From: Candidatus Gastranaerophilales bacterium
GTDB taxonomy: Bacteria; Cyanobacteriota; Vampirovibrionia; Gastranaerophilales; Gastranaerophilaceae
Reading direction: 5' to 3'
Length of the DNA: 54,989 nucleotides
NCBI GenBank assembly: GCA_947589115.1
Contig: CANPZP010000004.1
Location: forward strand, 1-54,989
The position numbers and the translations under genes are program-made. The first letter of the stretch is position 1. Each line of letters opens with the position of its first letter. The notes under the pieces are model-generated. The model saw only the letters and a list, made by a program, of their open reading frames with translations. It did not search any database and was not told the origin of the DNA. This document shows positions 1-8,456 of this stretch, in pieces.

Positions 1-532
1 CTGGCGGGGAAAATAGAAAAGGCGTTTCCTCGGCTTTAATACCGGGATATGCCCCGGGAGTATCAATCAATGTAACAATAGGCATATTAAACTTATCCGC
101 ATGTTTGAATAATCTTAAAGCTTTTCTGTAACCTTGAGGCTGAGGCATCCCAAAATTATAAACAAGATTCTCTTTTGTTGTCTTACCTTTTTGCGTACCT
201 ATAATTACAACACTTTTATCACCCAATTTGGCAATCCCGCCAATAATTGCCCTATCATCCGTACCTTCTCTGTCCCCGTGAAGTTCAATAAAATCTGTCG
301 TCATTAAATCAACGTAATCCAAGAAAGTCGGTCTTTCAGAATGCCTTGCAATCTGGATTCTTTGTGCGGGGGACAAATTTGCGTATAATTCTTTTTTATA
401 CTCTAACGCTTGTTGTTCAAAAAGTTCTATTTTATCTGATACGTCCATGCCTGATGACTCACTTATCTTTTTTAATTCTTTAATTTTTTCTTCAATTTCA
501 TATAAATGCTTCTCAAACTCAAGTATTGCCAT
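1..532 (-). CDS. accA: Acetyl-CoA carboxylase carboxyltransferase subunit alpha (partial, cut by window edge)
   Basis: N-terminal 177 codons of the alpha subunit of the biotin-dependent carboxyltransferase that makes malonyl-CoA for fatty acid synthesis. The ATG at 532 opens a protein starting MAILEFEKHLYEIEEKIKEL. Typical AccA stretches follow: ARHSERPTFLDYVD, FIELHGDREGTDD, GTQKGKTTKEN, FGMPQPQGYRKALR and DTPGAYPGIKAEE. It lies 9 nt downstream of accD on the same strand, so accDA form one transcription unit. Odd point: after AEE the family has RGQ, but this sequence reads TPFLFSPP. The last ~28 bases (window 1-28) therefore look non-native, perhaps a contig-end artefact. Identity of the rest is certain. 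Confidence 0.95.
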   Translation of the reverse strand, partial: MAILEFEKHLYEIEEKIKELKKISESSGMDVSDKIELFEQQALEYKKELYANLSPAQRIQIARHSERPTFLDYVDLMTTDFIELHGDREGTDDRAIIGGIAKLGDKSVVIIGTQKGKTTKENLVYNFGMPQPQGYRKALRLFKHADKFNMPIVTLIDTPGAYPGIKAEETPFLFSPP

Positions 533-541
533 AACATGCTC

Positions 542-1405
542 CTAGCTCAAATGAAGTTTTAATATTTTAGATATATTTGATTTTAAATCAGCTCTTGATG
601 AAATCATATCAATCTGACCGAATTTCATCAAATAATTAGCAGTTTGGAAGTCAGCCGGTAAACTTTGTCTTATTGTTTGCTCTATAACTCTTCTGCCTGC
701 GAAACCGATACGTGCATCTTGTTCGGAGATAATAATATCACCCAATGTTGCAAAACTTGCCGTGACACCTCCGAAGGTCGGTTCAGTTAATACCGTAATA
801 TAGAGCAAACCGGCATCATTTAATTTAGCGACAGCACAGCTTGTTTTTGCCATTTGCATAAGGCTGAGAATACTTTCCTGCATTCTTGCACCGCCCGATG
901 CCGTAACGGCAATCATTGGGATTTTTCTTTTAAGAGCTTCTTCCATAGCCAATGTAACTTTTTCTCCTACAACACTGCCCATAGAACCGCCCATAAATTC
1001 AAAATCCATAACTGCGGCTGATACTGAATAACCGTCAATTTTTCCGACACCTGTTATAACAGCCTCATTTAAATTTGTTTTTGCTTTTGCCTGAGTTATT
1101 CTTTTTGTATACGGCTCAGTATCCACAAAATTTAACGGATCGGCTGTTGTTATATTAGAGAACATTTCTTCAAACGTATTTTCATCAAAAAGTTGATTAA
1201 TACGGGTTCTTGCATTTATCCTGAAATGATAATTGCATTTTGGACATACTTCAAGATTTTCTTCTACATCCTTTTTTAAAAGCTGTGAATTACAGTTATA
1301 ACATTTAACCCAAAGTTTACCTATATTATCATCAATCTGAAGTTCTTGCGCCCTTCTTGCAATCTGCATTTCTTTTCTTTGTTCGAACCAATCTTTTACT
1401 GTCAT
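542..1405 (-). CDS. accD: Acetyl-CoA carboxylase carboxyltransferase subunit beta
   Basis: 287-residue beta subunit, the zinc-ribbon half of the carboxyltransferase that moves the carboxyl group from carboxybiotin to acetyl-CoA. The N-terminal zinc ribbon is visible as CYNC (residues 36-39) and CPKC (54-57). The crotonase-like core follows with AVMDFEFMGGSMGSVVGEK, TASGGARMQES and LTEPTFGGVTASFATLGD, all diagnostic of AccD. Length is normal for the family. A strong Shine-Dalgarno (GGGAGGAAG) precedes the ATG, which fixes the start. First gene of the accD-accA pair. Function is confident from the motifs. Confidence 0.97.
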   Translation of the reverse strand: MTVKDWFEQRKEMQIARRAQELQIDDNIGKLWVKCYNCNSQLLKKDVEENLEVCPKCNYHFRINARTRINQLFDENTFEEMFSNITTADPLNFVDTEPYTKRITQAKAKTNLNEAVITGVGKIDGYSVSAAVMDFEFMGGSMGSVVGEKVTLAMEEALKRKIPMIAVTASGGARMQESILSLMQMAKTSCAVAKLNDAGLLYITVLTEPTFGGVTASFATLGDIIISEQDARIGFAGRRVIEQTIRQSLPADFQTANYLMKFGQIDMISSRADLKSNISKILKLHLS

Positions 1406-1513
1406 AAAAGACTTCCTCCCATAATCTACTTGTGATTTTTCTCAAAATTACAGATACATTATACATCAAACAATTTCAATAGTTAAATTATACAATTGTA
1501 TATACAATAAATT

Positions 1514-3280
1514 TTACATTTTCTCGGGGGCATTAACACCAATCAAATTCAATGCAGACTTTAAAACAATTATTACGCTCTTTACAACTGCCAGCCTTGC
1601 ATTTAATAAATCAGTATCCTCCACCAGAACTTTAGAATATGTATAAAATTGATGAAAAGCCGCCGACAGTTCCTGAAGATACTTAGTTAACAAATAAGGA
1701 GTTCTGTTTTTTGCAGAATTTTGTACAACACTCTTATACTCTTCCAGTTTTAATAATAATTTTTTCGTTGTTTCCAAAGACTTATCTTCATTTGACAGCC
1801 AAAGAACATTAAAATCATCTGTTTTCAAATTATAAACCGTATCATCAATTGATTTTAACTCAGAGTGATTTATTGAATTATTCACAATATCAATCTTGGG
1901 ATTTAATGCATTTCTTAATATTGAACAAGCTCTGGCATGAGCGTATTGAACATAGAATACGGGATTTTCATCGGTTTTTGATTTTGCAAGCTCAATATCA
2001 AAATCCAAAGTTGTATCAATACTTCTCATAATCATCCAATATCTGGTTGCATCAACGCCGACATCATCAACTAATTCATCAAGAGTAATCATTTTAGTTC
2101 TTTTTCCCATTCTTACCTGTTCTCCGTTAAGAACAAGATTAACCAATTGACCCAAAAGTACTTCCAACGAATCGGGATTATACCCTAACACTTCAATAGC
2201 AGCACGCATCCTCGGGATATAACCGTGATGATCCGCACCCCATATATTTATAAGTGTATCAAATCCACGCTGTAATTTATTGTAGTGATATGCTATATCG
2301 GCAGTTAAATATGTATAATTACCGTCGGATTTTTTTATGACTCTATCCTGGTCATCGCCGTATTTTGAAGAACTAAACCATAATGCACCGTCTTTTTCAT
2401 ACAATACTCCCAATTTGTCAAGCTTCTTTATACAGTCATTAACCAAATCAGACTCATGAAGAGTCAATTCACTAAAATAATTATCAAAATGGGTTCTGAA
2501 TTTATTTAACAGAGCCTTTTGATTTTCAAGCATTTTTAATCTTGCATATTTTGATAAGAATTTTAAATAATTACAATTAAATTCACCGTCATAATTTTCT
2601 TTTATTGATTGAGCTTTATCAGGGTATTCGCAAATAAATTCTTTAGCTGCAGGAATTAAATATTCCCCCGTATAATAATTTTTTGCTTCTTCATCCTCGG
2701 GAAAATCAATGTCAACGCCAAATTCTTTTAAAATTCTTATATATAAAGATTTACCCAATTTTTGAATCTGACTTCCGGCATCATTAATATAAAATTCCTG
2801 ATAAACATCAAAACCGCAGAATTTCATTACATTAGCCAATGAACTTCCCATTGCCGCCCATCTCCCATGCCCGATATGAAACGGGCCTGTCGGATTTGCG
2901 CTTACATATTCCAAAATTATTTTTTTACCCTCTCCGATGTTGTTTCTTGCATAATCTTCTTTCTTCTCCAATATTTCCGAAATAATATTGTTTAAGAGAT
3001 TATTATGGATTTTAAAATTAATAAACCCGGATGTAATGTTAACATCAAAATCTTTTTTTATTATTTTTTCCGAAATTAATTCCGCAATTTTAACCGGAGC
3101 CAGTTTTGCATGTCTTGCAAGCGAAGAAACATTAACCGCAAAATCACCAAATTCCTGATTTTTTGGTATTTCAACCTGAAGCGAATATTCAGAATCTCGT
3201 GTCATCTGCCCCAGTTCGTTATTATTTATTAAAGTATCAATCGAATCTTTTATTATATTTAAAAAATAATCTTTTAACAT
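1514..3280 (-). CDS. argS: Arginyl-tRNA synthetase
   Basis: 588-residue class I aminoacyl-tRNA synthetase charging tRNA-Arg. The N-terminal Add1-like domain occupies roughly residues 1-105. The HIGH motif is in SANPTGPFHIGHGRW, and GADHHGYIPRM and MGKRTKMITLDEL (the KMSKS region, here degenerate as MGKRT) complete the Rossmann catalytic core. The DALR anticodon-binding domain is C-terminal, ending APEKM. Start: ATG at 3280 preceded by AAGAGAG. Same strand as accD but about 110 nt upstream of it with an AT-rich gap, so probably a separate unit. Length matches the family. Confidence 0.97.
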   Translation of the reverse strand: MLKDYFLNIIKDSIDTLINNNELGQMTRDSEYSLQVEIPKNQEFGDFAVNVSSLARHAKLAPVKIAELISEKIIKKDFDVNITSGFINFKIHNNLLNNIISEILEKKEDYARNNIGEGKKIILEYVSANPTGPFHIGHGRWAAMGSSLANVMKFCGFDVYQEFYINDAGSQIQKLGKSLYIRILKEFGVDIDFPEDEEAKNYYTGEYLIPAAKEFICEYPDKAQSIKENYDGEFNCNYLKFLSKYARLKMLENQKALLNKFRTHFDNYFSELTLHESDLVNDCIKKLDKLGVLYEKDGALWFSSSKYGDDQDRVIKKSDGNYTYLTADIAYHYNKLQRGFDTLINIWGADHHGYIPRMRAAIEVLGYNPDSLEVLLGQLVNLVLNGEQVRMGKRTKMITLDELVDDVGVDATRYWMIMRSIDTTLDFDIELAKSKTDENPVFYVQYAHARACSILRNALNPKIDIVNNSINHSELKSIDDTVYNLKTDDFNVLWLSNEDKSLETTKKLLLKLEEYKSVVQNSAKNRTPYLLTKYLQELSAAFHQFYTYSKVLVEDTDLLNARLAVVKSVIIVLKSALNLIGVNAPEKM

Positions 3281-3362
3281 TATTCAGCTCTCTTATTTCC
3301 ACCATAAATTATAATATAAAAAAAATATCAGGTGAATTTTTATCAGAATAAACGATTACAAG

Positions 3363-3390
3363 AAAAAACGCCCTGCATAGGGCGTTTTTT
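3363..3390. terminator. Bidirectional intrinsic terminator
   Basis: A run of six A, the inverted repeat CGCCCT/AGGGCG with a 4-nt GCAT spacer at its centre, then six T. It lies 15 nt past the stop of the 43-aa ORF at 3406-3537 and before argS on the same strand, so it separates those two units. The A and T flanks would let it work in both directions. Confidence 0.85.
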
Positions 3391-3405
3391 CAAAGTGAAT
3401 ACAGT

Positions 3406-3537
3406 CTACTTTAAAGCCAATGACTTTTTAATAAGCAAACTGTACGCATCAAGGTTAATACCAAAAGAACTAAAATTGCCCAAAAGCAATTTCAACCTCT
3501 TGATGACCTCGTCGTCATGAGTCTCTTTTACTTCCAT
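3406..3537 (-). CDS. Small hypothetical protein, 43 aa
   Basis: Short ORF beginning MEVKETHDDEVIKRLKLLLG and ending KKSLALK. The start at 3537 has AAGGA about 7 nt upstream; an in-frame ATG three codons earlier overlaps that Shine-Dalgarno and is less likely. A strong terminator follows the stop after 15 nt, the arrangement expected of a real end of transcription. The protein is charged and helical-looking, without a signal peptide or membrane segment. I do not recognise a family. It is the second of two consecutive 43-codon genes on this strand. Confidence 0.5.
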   Translation of the reverse strand: MEVKETHDDEVIKRLKLLLGNFSSFGINLDAYSLLIKKSLALK

Positions 3538-3635
3538 TTTACGCATCCTTATTTTCTGTTATCCCTTGCTGATTTTTCTCTGTTGATTTCCTTTCCGTAT
3601 TTTTATAAAAACAATCATTTACTCCAAAAAAACAG

Positions 3636-3675
3636 GTTGATGAAAAAGTTATTCAACCATAACTTTTTCATCAAC
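3636..3675 (-). terminator. 17-bp perfect inverted repeat, possible AT-rich terminator
   Basis: Arms 3636-3652 and 3659-3675 are perfectly complementary (17 bp) around a 6-nt loop. On the minus strand the hairpin is followed by CTGTTTTTTT. It overlaps the last nine codons and the stop of the small gene at 3649-3780. The AU-rich stem plus U-run fit an intrinsic terminator or attenuator between the two small genes. Confidence 0.6.
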
Positions 3676-3780
3676 AAAAGCCGCATACAAATCAACATTC
3701 AAAGTCACATTATCGATATCTTCGATAATTTTTTTGATTTCAAATGTTACGTCTTGCATGTTCAATGTTTCGTTATTCAT
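3649..3780 (-). CDS. Small hypothetical protein, 43 aa
   Basis: Short ORF starting MNNETLNMQDVTFEIKKIIE and ending DEKVMVE. A clean GGAG lies 7 nt before the ATG. The acidic, amphipathic sequence has no cysteines, signal peptide or membrane segment. Its stop codon sits inside a 17-bp perfect hairpin followed by a U-run, so translation through the end of this gene would open the stem; this suggests coupling between its translation and transcription of the small gene downstream (3406-3537). Family not recognised. Confidence 0.5.
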   Translation of the reverse strand: MNNETLNMQDVTFEIKKIIEDIDNVTLNVDLYAAFVDEKVMVE

Positions 3781-3941
3781 ATTATTCTCCAGAAAAACTA
3801 ACAAATATAATTACGGTATAAAGAATTAAAAACTTTAGTAATTTAACTAATTTGTTACAAAAAATAACATAAAAGCTGCCGAAAAAACCCGCAGATAAGT
3901 CTGTATCTTAAACAGAGCAAGGATAAAATAAATCCAAAATT

Positions 3942-6074
3942 TTATGAAATACGTTCAAAAAATGAGATACCGTATGGAGCAATCGAAATATAATTAAATT
4001 GTTCTTTAGTCGGTTCGGGGTTCATAAATAAGCCCGACCCCGAATAAATTTCATTATCAGAATTTAGTATTTCTCTCCATTTACCTTTCGGGAAGAGCAT
4101 TCCGTAATTTTTTTGGTATGCGGCACTTGAAAAATTAGAAACAGATAAAATTTCATTATAAATTTTACGGGTATATACAGCATGAATATAGGAATTTTCA
4201 TGGAGAAGAGTTTTTTCAATATGTCCCGAAGTCAAAGCCATATTACTGTCAGAAAGTACATTTAAATCGTGAATAAATTTTTCCATGCCGGAATTAATAT
4301 AAGAATATTTATCACATACAAAAACCGAGGACAGCTTAGAATCTTCAAAAGCCTCCAAGCCCGGGGCATAACCTTTTTCAAGTAAATACGGTTCAGGTCC
4401 GATAGAGAATTTTCTGAAAAATTTGAAATAAGCAACGGAAGCGGATTCATCCCCCTGAAAAACCATTTTAGGACCGGGAATTGAATAAACTTTGCCTATA
4501 GCTAATTTATGCATGGCAAAAGCTTTTTTATAAGCGCAAAAAATTTCATCCAAGGAAAAATCACAGGTTAAATAATTTTCGGAATAGAATTTTTTTCGTT
4601 CATTATCGGACATTTTTTCCAGTCTGCCCGACAAAAATTCGACCAATATTTTATGTGCGGCATGAGCACTTCTTTTACATTTTAACGTATGACAGCAATC
4701 ACAAATTTTATCATGGAGATTTAACTCATTAACCATTATTTTGGATATTAATCTTGTGCCGTCAATATTACCGATTTCGTCATGGCTCATGGCATATTTA
4801 ACTCTGGTTTGAGCATCTCTGAGAGAAAAATCGAAATCACAAATATTCCTTTTTCTGCAATCCCAATATCCTAAAAGCATTGCAGCTATTTGTTTATGAA
4901 AAGGGAAATCCCATTCGGAATCAAAACCCAAATTAGCCAATGAAACATCATTATTTTTAATGGAATTAATAAATCGTTCGTGATGAAGTTCATTTAAATC
5001 ACGTTCAGAGAGAGTAAAAGGCTTTGTGACTCTGGTATCATTATCTCTTCCGTCCTCTGCTATAAGAAAAGCCACGGGGCAATAGTAGTTAATTTCTGCG
5101 ACCATTTGTTTCATTGTATAATCACTGCACATAAATTTTGTCATATCAACCCTTAATCCGTCGCAGTGGTAGTTAATAAGCCAATTTAACGCAGCACCTA
5201 TAATAAAATCCCTTACATAAGAACTATACCTGTCCTTTTCATAATTAAATTTAAAACCGAAGCAATTATCACCGTCAATATAAGGCCCCGTTTTTTGCAG
5301 CTGAGCAATATCAGGCCCAAGGTGATTCGGGACTATATCCATTATTACATTTAAATTACATTTATGAGCATAATCAATTAATTCTTTTAAATCATCGGGA
5401 ACACCGTACGTATGGTTTGGAGCATATTTGTCCACTCCGTCATACCCCCAATTAAAAGAATACGTATTTTCTACAGGCATTATTTCAATTGCATTAAATT
5501 TCAATTCTTCTGATATTTTTTTAACTTTTTGTTTTGCGGCGAGAAAAGTACCTTCTTTAGTCAAAGTACCGATATGTAATTCATAAATTCTTAAAGAATC
5601 GACAGGGGTTAAAACATTAACTTCATCGGCGATTCTGCTTATACGTCTGTAATTTTTTCCTCTCATCCAGTCGTCATCAGTCCATTTGAATAACGAATGA
5701 TTATAAAGTAAAGACCATTTAAAATAAGAATCCTGATACATTGAACAAGGGTCTTTAACGGGAATTAATTCATCTTTATAATCAAGAACAAATCTGTATC
5801 GGTCAAAATTTTTCACATTATCGGAATTTAATTCAAGCTGCCAAATACCGCATAAAATATTATTCATTTCAAAAGACTTAACAGCTTCACCTCTTGATTT
5901 TACTTCCAATATAACATTTTTTACATCAGGGAAAGTAAGTAATTTAAAATGCACACTGTTATCAGGCATAAAGTATGCCCCGAAAAATTTATTTTTTATG
6001 TCAAATATGCACGGCGTTCTGTACAAATTATTATTATGAAGGTATTTCTTTTCCATATTTTTAGTATTCAACAT
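3942..6074 (-). CDS. GH13 alpha-glucan enzyme (branching enzyme / TreZ-like)
   Basis: About 710 residues with all four GH13 regions. Numbered from the longest possible start (ATG at 6107): region I DIVPNH (257-262), region II DGLRVDMTK with nucleophile D321, region III FLIAEDG with acid/base E351, and region IV SHDEIGN with H442 and D443. An N-terminal CBM48-like beta domain spans about residues 40-130. YELHIGTLTKEGTF and NWGYDGVDKYAP resemble malto-oligosyltrehalose trehalohydrolase and glycogen branching enzymes, so the substrate is an alpha-glucan but the exact reaction is open. Start is uncertain: 6107 would overlap the ribF start head to head, so I take the next Met (6074); Met at 6056 is also possible. 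No strong Shine-Dalgarno is seen at any of them. Confidence 0.75.
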   Translation of the reverse strand: MLNTKNMEKKYLHNNNLYRTPCIFDIKNKFFGAYFMPDNSVHFKLLTFPDVKNVILEVKSRGEAVKSFEMNNILCGIWQLELNSDNVKNFDRYRFVLDYKDELIPVKDPCSMYQDSYFKWSLLYNHSLFKWTDDDWMRGKNYRRISRIADEVNVLTPVDSLRIYELHIGTLTKEGTFLAAKQKVKKISEELKFNAIEIMPVENTYSFNWGYDGVDKYAPNHTYGVPDDLKELIDYAHKCNLNVIMDIVPNHLGPDIAQLQKTGPYIDGDNCFGFKFNYEKDRYSSYVRDFIIGAALNWLINYHCDGLRVDMTKFMCSDYTMKQMVAEINYYCPVAFLIAEDGRDNDTRVTKPFTLSERDLNELHHERFINSIKNNDVSLANLGFDSEWDFPFHKQIAAMLLGYWDCRKRNICDFDFSLRDAQTRVKYAMSHDEIGNIDGTRLISKIMVNELNLHDKICDCCHTLKCKRSAHAAHKILVEFLSGRLEKMSDNERKKFYSENYLTCDFSLDEIFCAYKKAFAMHKLAIGKVYSIPGPKMVFQGDESASVAYFKFFRKFSIGPEPYLLEKGYAPGLEAFEDSKLSSVFVCDKYSYINSGMEKFIHDLNVLSDSNMALTSGHIEKTLLHENSYIHAVYTRKIYNEILSVSNFSSAAYQKNYGMLFPKGKWREILNSDNEIYSGSGLFMNPEPTKEQFNYISIAPYGISFFERIS

Positions 6075-6089
6075 TATTTGATTTTTGTC

Positions 6090-6095
6090 TATAAT
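6090..6095 (+). promoter_or_regulatory. -10 box exactly 6 nt before the ribF ATG (putative leaderless start)
   Basis: A perfect TATAAT lies at 6090-6095, then TACATT, then ATG at 6102. Transcription from this box would start at or next to the A of the ATG. No Shine-Dalgarno precedes the ATG. The -35 is weak (about 6067-6072). The same spacing occurs before thiL, the glycosyltransferase, the MCE gene and the DivIC-like gene. Confidence 0.6.
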
Positions 6096-6101
6096 TACAT
6101 T

Positions 6102-7037
6102 ATGCATATACTCAATGAATTAACATATATTAATAAATCATCGTTAGCATTAGGATATTTTGACGGTGTTCATATGGGGCATAGTGTTGTATTAAAAAAT
6201 ACAATAAGTATTGCCCAAAACTATAACATACCCTCTGTCGTAATAACATTCGGAGTACATCCCAATAATATACTTACTAACAGCAGAACAGAAAAAATCC
6301 TGACTTTTGATGAACGATTAGAAATGTTAGAAAAAACAGGCATTGATTATGTTGTAGTATTAAATTTTGAAGATTACAAGAATATTAATGCAAAAGATTA
6401 TCTTGAGAATATCATAGTTAAATATTTTCATCCGAAAGCAATAACGACCGGATATAATCATTATTTCGGGTATAACAGAGAAGGGGACGGAAATCTTATA
6501 AAAGAAATGAGTTCTAAATACGGATATGAATACTATTCCGTTCCTCCATATGTTACTGACGGTATAATTGTCAGCAGTTCTCAGATAAGAAATAAATTAA
6601 GACTTGGTGATATACAAGGTGCAAATAACTTGCTCGGATATAATTATTTTATAAGCGGGATTGTTGAAGAGGGTGAAAAAATTGCATCAAAACTCGGTTA
6701 TCCGAGTGCGAATATACAATATAACGAAGAGAAAGTAAAAGTTCCATACGGTGTTTACTATGTTTTAGTTGAAGTAGGGGATGAAATATATAACGGGGTC
6801 TACAATTACGGGATTGTAAAGAACAAATCCGGAGAAGAAAAATTTAAATCAGAAGTACATATTATAGATTTCAATAAAAATATTTATTCAAAAAAAATAA
6901 AAATATCATTTATTACAAAAATTAGGAATCAAATTTCGTTTGAGAATGAGGAGAAATTAAAATATCAAATACAAAGAGATATAGCATTTACGGAAATATA
7001 CAAATACTTTTTGAAAAAAACGTGTAGTTTTATGTAA
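6102..7037 (+). CDS. ribF: Bifunctional riboflavin kinase / FAD synthetase
   Basis: 311-residue enzyme that phosphorylates riboflavin to FMN and adenylates FMN to FAD. N-terminal nucleotidyltransferase domain: LGYFDGVHMGH (the HxGH-type ATP site), TTGYNHYFGYNREGD and VSSSQIRNKLRLGD. C-terminal flavokinase domain: KLGYPSANI, VPYGVYYVLVEV, NGVYNYG and EVHIIDFNKNIYSKKI. An upstream in-frame extension to 5949 is rejected because the family begins here. Divergent from the GH13 gene and followed 67 nt later by ribH, with etfBA beyond, so flavin synthesis sits beside flavoprotein genes. Confidence 0.95.
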   Translation: MHILNELTYINKSSLALGYFDGVHMGHSVVLKNTISIAQNYNIPSVVITFGVHPNNILTNSRTEKILTFDERLEMLEKTGIDYVVVLNFEDYKNINAKDYLENIIVKYFHPKAITTGYNHYFGYNREGDGNLIKEMSSKYGYEYYSVPPYVTDGIIVSSSQIRNKLRLGDIQGANNLLGYNYFISGIVEEGEKIASKLGYPSANIQYNEEKVKVPYGVYYVLVEVGDEIYNGVYNYGIVKNKSGEEKFKSEVHIIDFNKNIYSKKIKISFITKIRNQISFENEEKLKYQIQRDIAFTEIYKYFLKKTCSFM

Positions 7038-7104
7038 ATTTTTTAAGACAGACCTGTAATAATTTTTATAAGCATAGTAAAATTAAGAACAAAAGGGGAA
7101 AATT

Positions 7105-7572
7105 ATGGCTAATATCATAGAAGGAATGCTGACTGTAAAAAATGAAAAATTTTGTATAGTAATAGCAAGATTTAATGAATTTATAGGTTCAAAATTATTA
7201 TCAGGTGCCGTAGATGAACTGGAAAGGCACGGAGTAAAAGAAGAAAATATAGATGTAATATGGGTGCCGGGCGCTTTTGAAATACCTCTTATTGCAAAAA
7301 AAGCGGCTAAAAGCGGCAAATATAATGCAATAATTACTTTAGGTGCGGTAATAAAAGGCTCAACCTCACACTATGATTATGTATGTGCCGAAGTTTCAAA
7401 AGGTACGGCAGCGGTTAGTTTAGAAACATCAGTTCCCATAATATTCGGTGTATTAACTTGCGACAATTTAGAGCAAGCAATTGAAAGAGCCGGAACAAAA
7501 TCCGGTAATAAAGGTGCAGATGCCGCAAAATCAGCTATCGAAATGGCGAACTTAATTAAAAAGATACAGTAA
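7105..7572 (+). CDS. ribH: 6,7-dimethyl-8-ribityllumazine synthase
   Basis: 155 residues, normal for lumazine synthase, the penultimate step of riboflavin synthesis. Diagnostic stretches: [51 protein letters not shown] with the catalytic His, and [19 protein letters not shown]. Shine-Dalgarno AAGGGG lies about 7 nt before the ATG. It follows ribF and is not accompanied here by ribD, ribE or ribBA. No FMN riboswitch is apparent upstream. Confidence 0.97.
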   Translation: MANIIEGMLTVKNEKFCIVIARFNEFIGSKLLSGAVDELERHGVKEENIDVIWVPGAFEIPLIAKKAAKSGKYNAIITLGAVIKGSTSHYDYVCAEVSKGTAAVSLETSVPIIFGVLTCDNLEQAIERAGTKSGNKGADAAKSAIEMANLIKKIQ

Positions 7573-7667
7573 AACTTTAAGTAATAATTTAATGTCAATA
7601 TTAACTAGTTATTAATTTGTTTGCATAAAACCTTTTTTTGTATAAAATTTATAAAAAAGGGGTTTAA

Positions 7668-8456
7668 GTGAAAATAGCGGTTTTTATAAAGCAGGTTCCC
7701 GACACAAACGATGTAAAATGGACTGTAAATAATAATATTGACAGGTCAAGAATGGACAGCATTATCAATCCTGTTGATAAACAAGCCATAGAAGCCGGTT
7801 TATATTTTAAGGACAATTTCGGAGCTTATTTAACCGCAATAACAATGGGGCCTGATAAATCAAAAGAAGTATTATATGAAGCTCTTGCAATGGGGGTTGA
7901 TGATGCCGTATTATTGTCAGACCCTAAATTTTCCGGTTCTGATACTTGTGCAACATCAAGAGTTTTAGCTGCTTTTATTGAAGAAAAATATAAAAATCCC
8001 GACATTATAATTTTCGGACAAAGCGCTATTGACGGAGAAACATCTCAAACAGGACCTTCAACCGCAGCAAGACTTAATATGCCTTTTATTACTCAGGTAA
8101 ATTCTGTTTTAAATGTCGTACAAAATACAGTTGAAGTTTCTTCTGATACCGATGTAAAAAAAGTTATATATAAAGTTCAGCTCCCATGCACTTTATGTAT
8201 TAATAATTTTAATCAAATTCCCAGATTACCCGAAATTTCCGGATATATAAAAGCTCAAACCTATGAGATTAAAACATATTCTCATAAAGATTTAAATCTT
8301 AACGAGGAAGAAATAGGAATAAAAGGTTCTCCCACTTGGGTTAAAAACGTATTTAAAAGTCCCGAAGGCAGAATTTGTAATTATATAGAATTTGATGAAA
8401 ATAATAATTGTATAAAAAATATTTTCGATATTATAGATGAGGCTGCGAAAAGCTGA
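7668..8456 (+). CDS. etfB: Electron transfer flavoprotein beta subunit
   Basis: 262-residue EtfB/FixA protein, partner of EtfA in a soluble FAD-containing electron carrier. Recognised by MKIAVFIKQVPDTNDVKW, NPVDKQAIEAGL, TMGPDKSKEVLYEALAMG and FGQSAIDGETSQTGPSTAARL. It starts at GTG (7668) with GGGG seven nt upstream. Its stop overlaps the etfA start (TGATG), so the two are translationally coupled. In an anaerobe ETF typically couples acyl-CoA dehydrogenase or lactate oxidation; no such partner gene lies nearby, so the donor is unknown. Confidence 0.95.
   Translation: MKIAVFIKQVPDTNDVKWTVNNNIDRSRMDSIINPVDKQAIEAGLYFKDNFGAYLTAITMGPDKSKEVLYEALAMGVDDAVLLSDPKFSGSDTCATSRVLAAFIEEKYKNPDIIIFGQSAIDGETSQTGPSTAARLNMPFITQVNSVLNVVQNTVEVSSDTDVKKVIYKVQLPCTLCINNFNQIPRLPEISGYIKAQTYEIKTYSHKDLNLNEEEIGIKGSPTWVKNVFKSPEGRICNYIEFDENNNCIKNIFDIIDEAAKS

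Noticed and set aside
5949-6101. N-terminal extension of RibF
   Set aside because: The family starts at the residues encoded from 6102, and the extension lies over the divergent GH13 gene.
7038-7104. FMN riboswitch before ribH
   Set aside because: The 67-nt gap is too short and too AT-rich to hold the conserved six-helix element, and none is seen before ribF.
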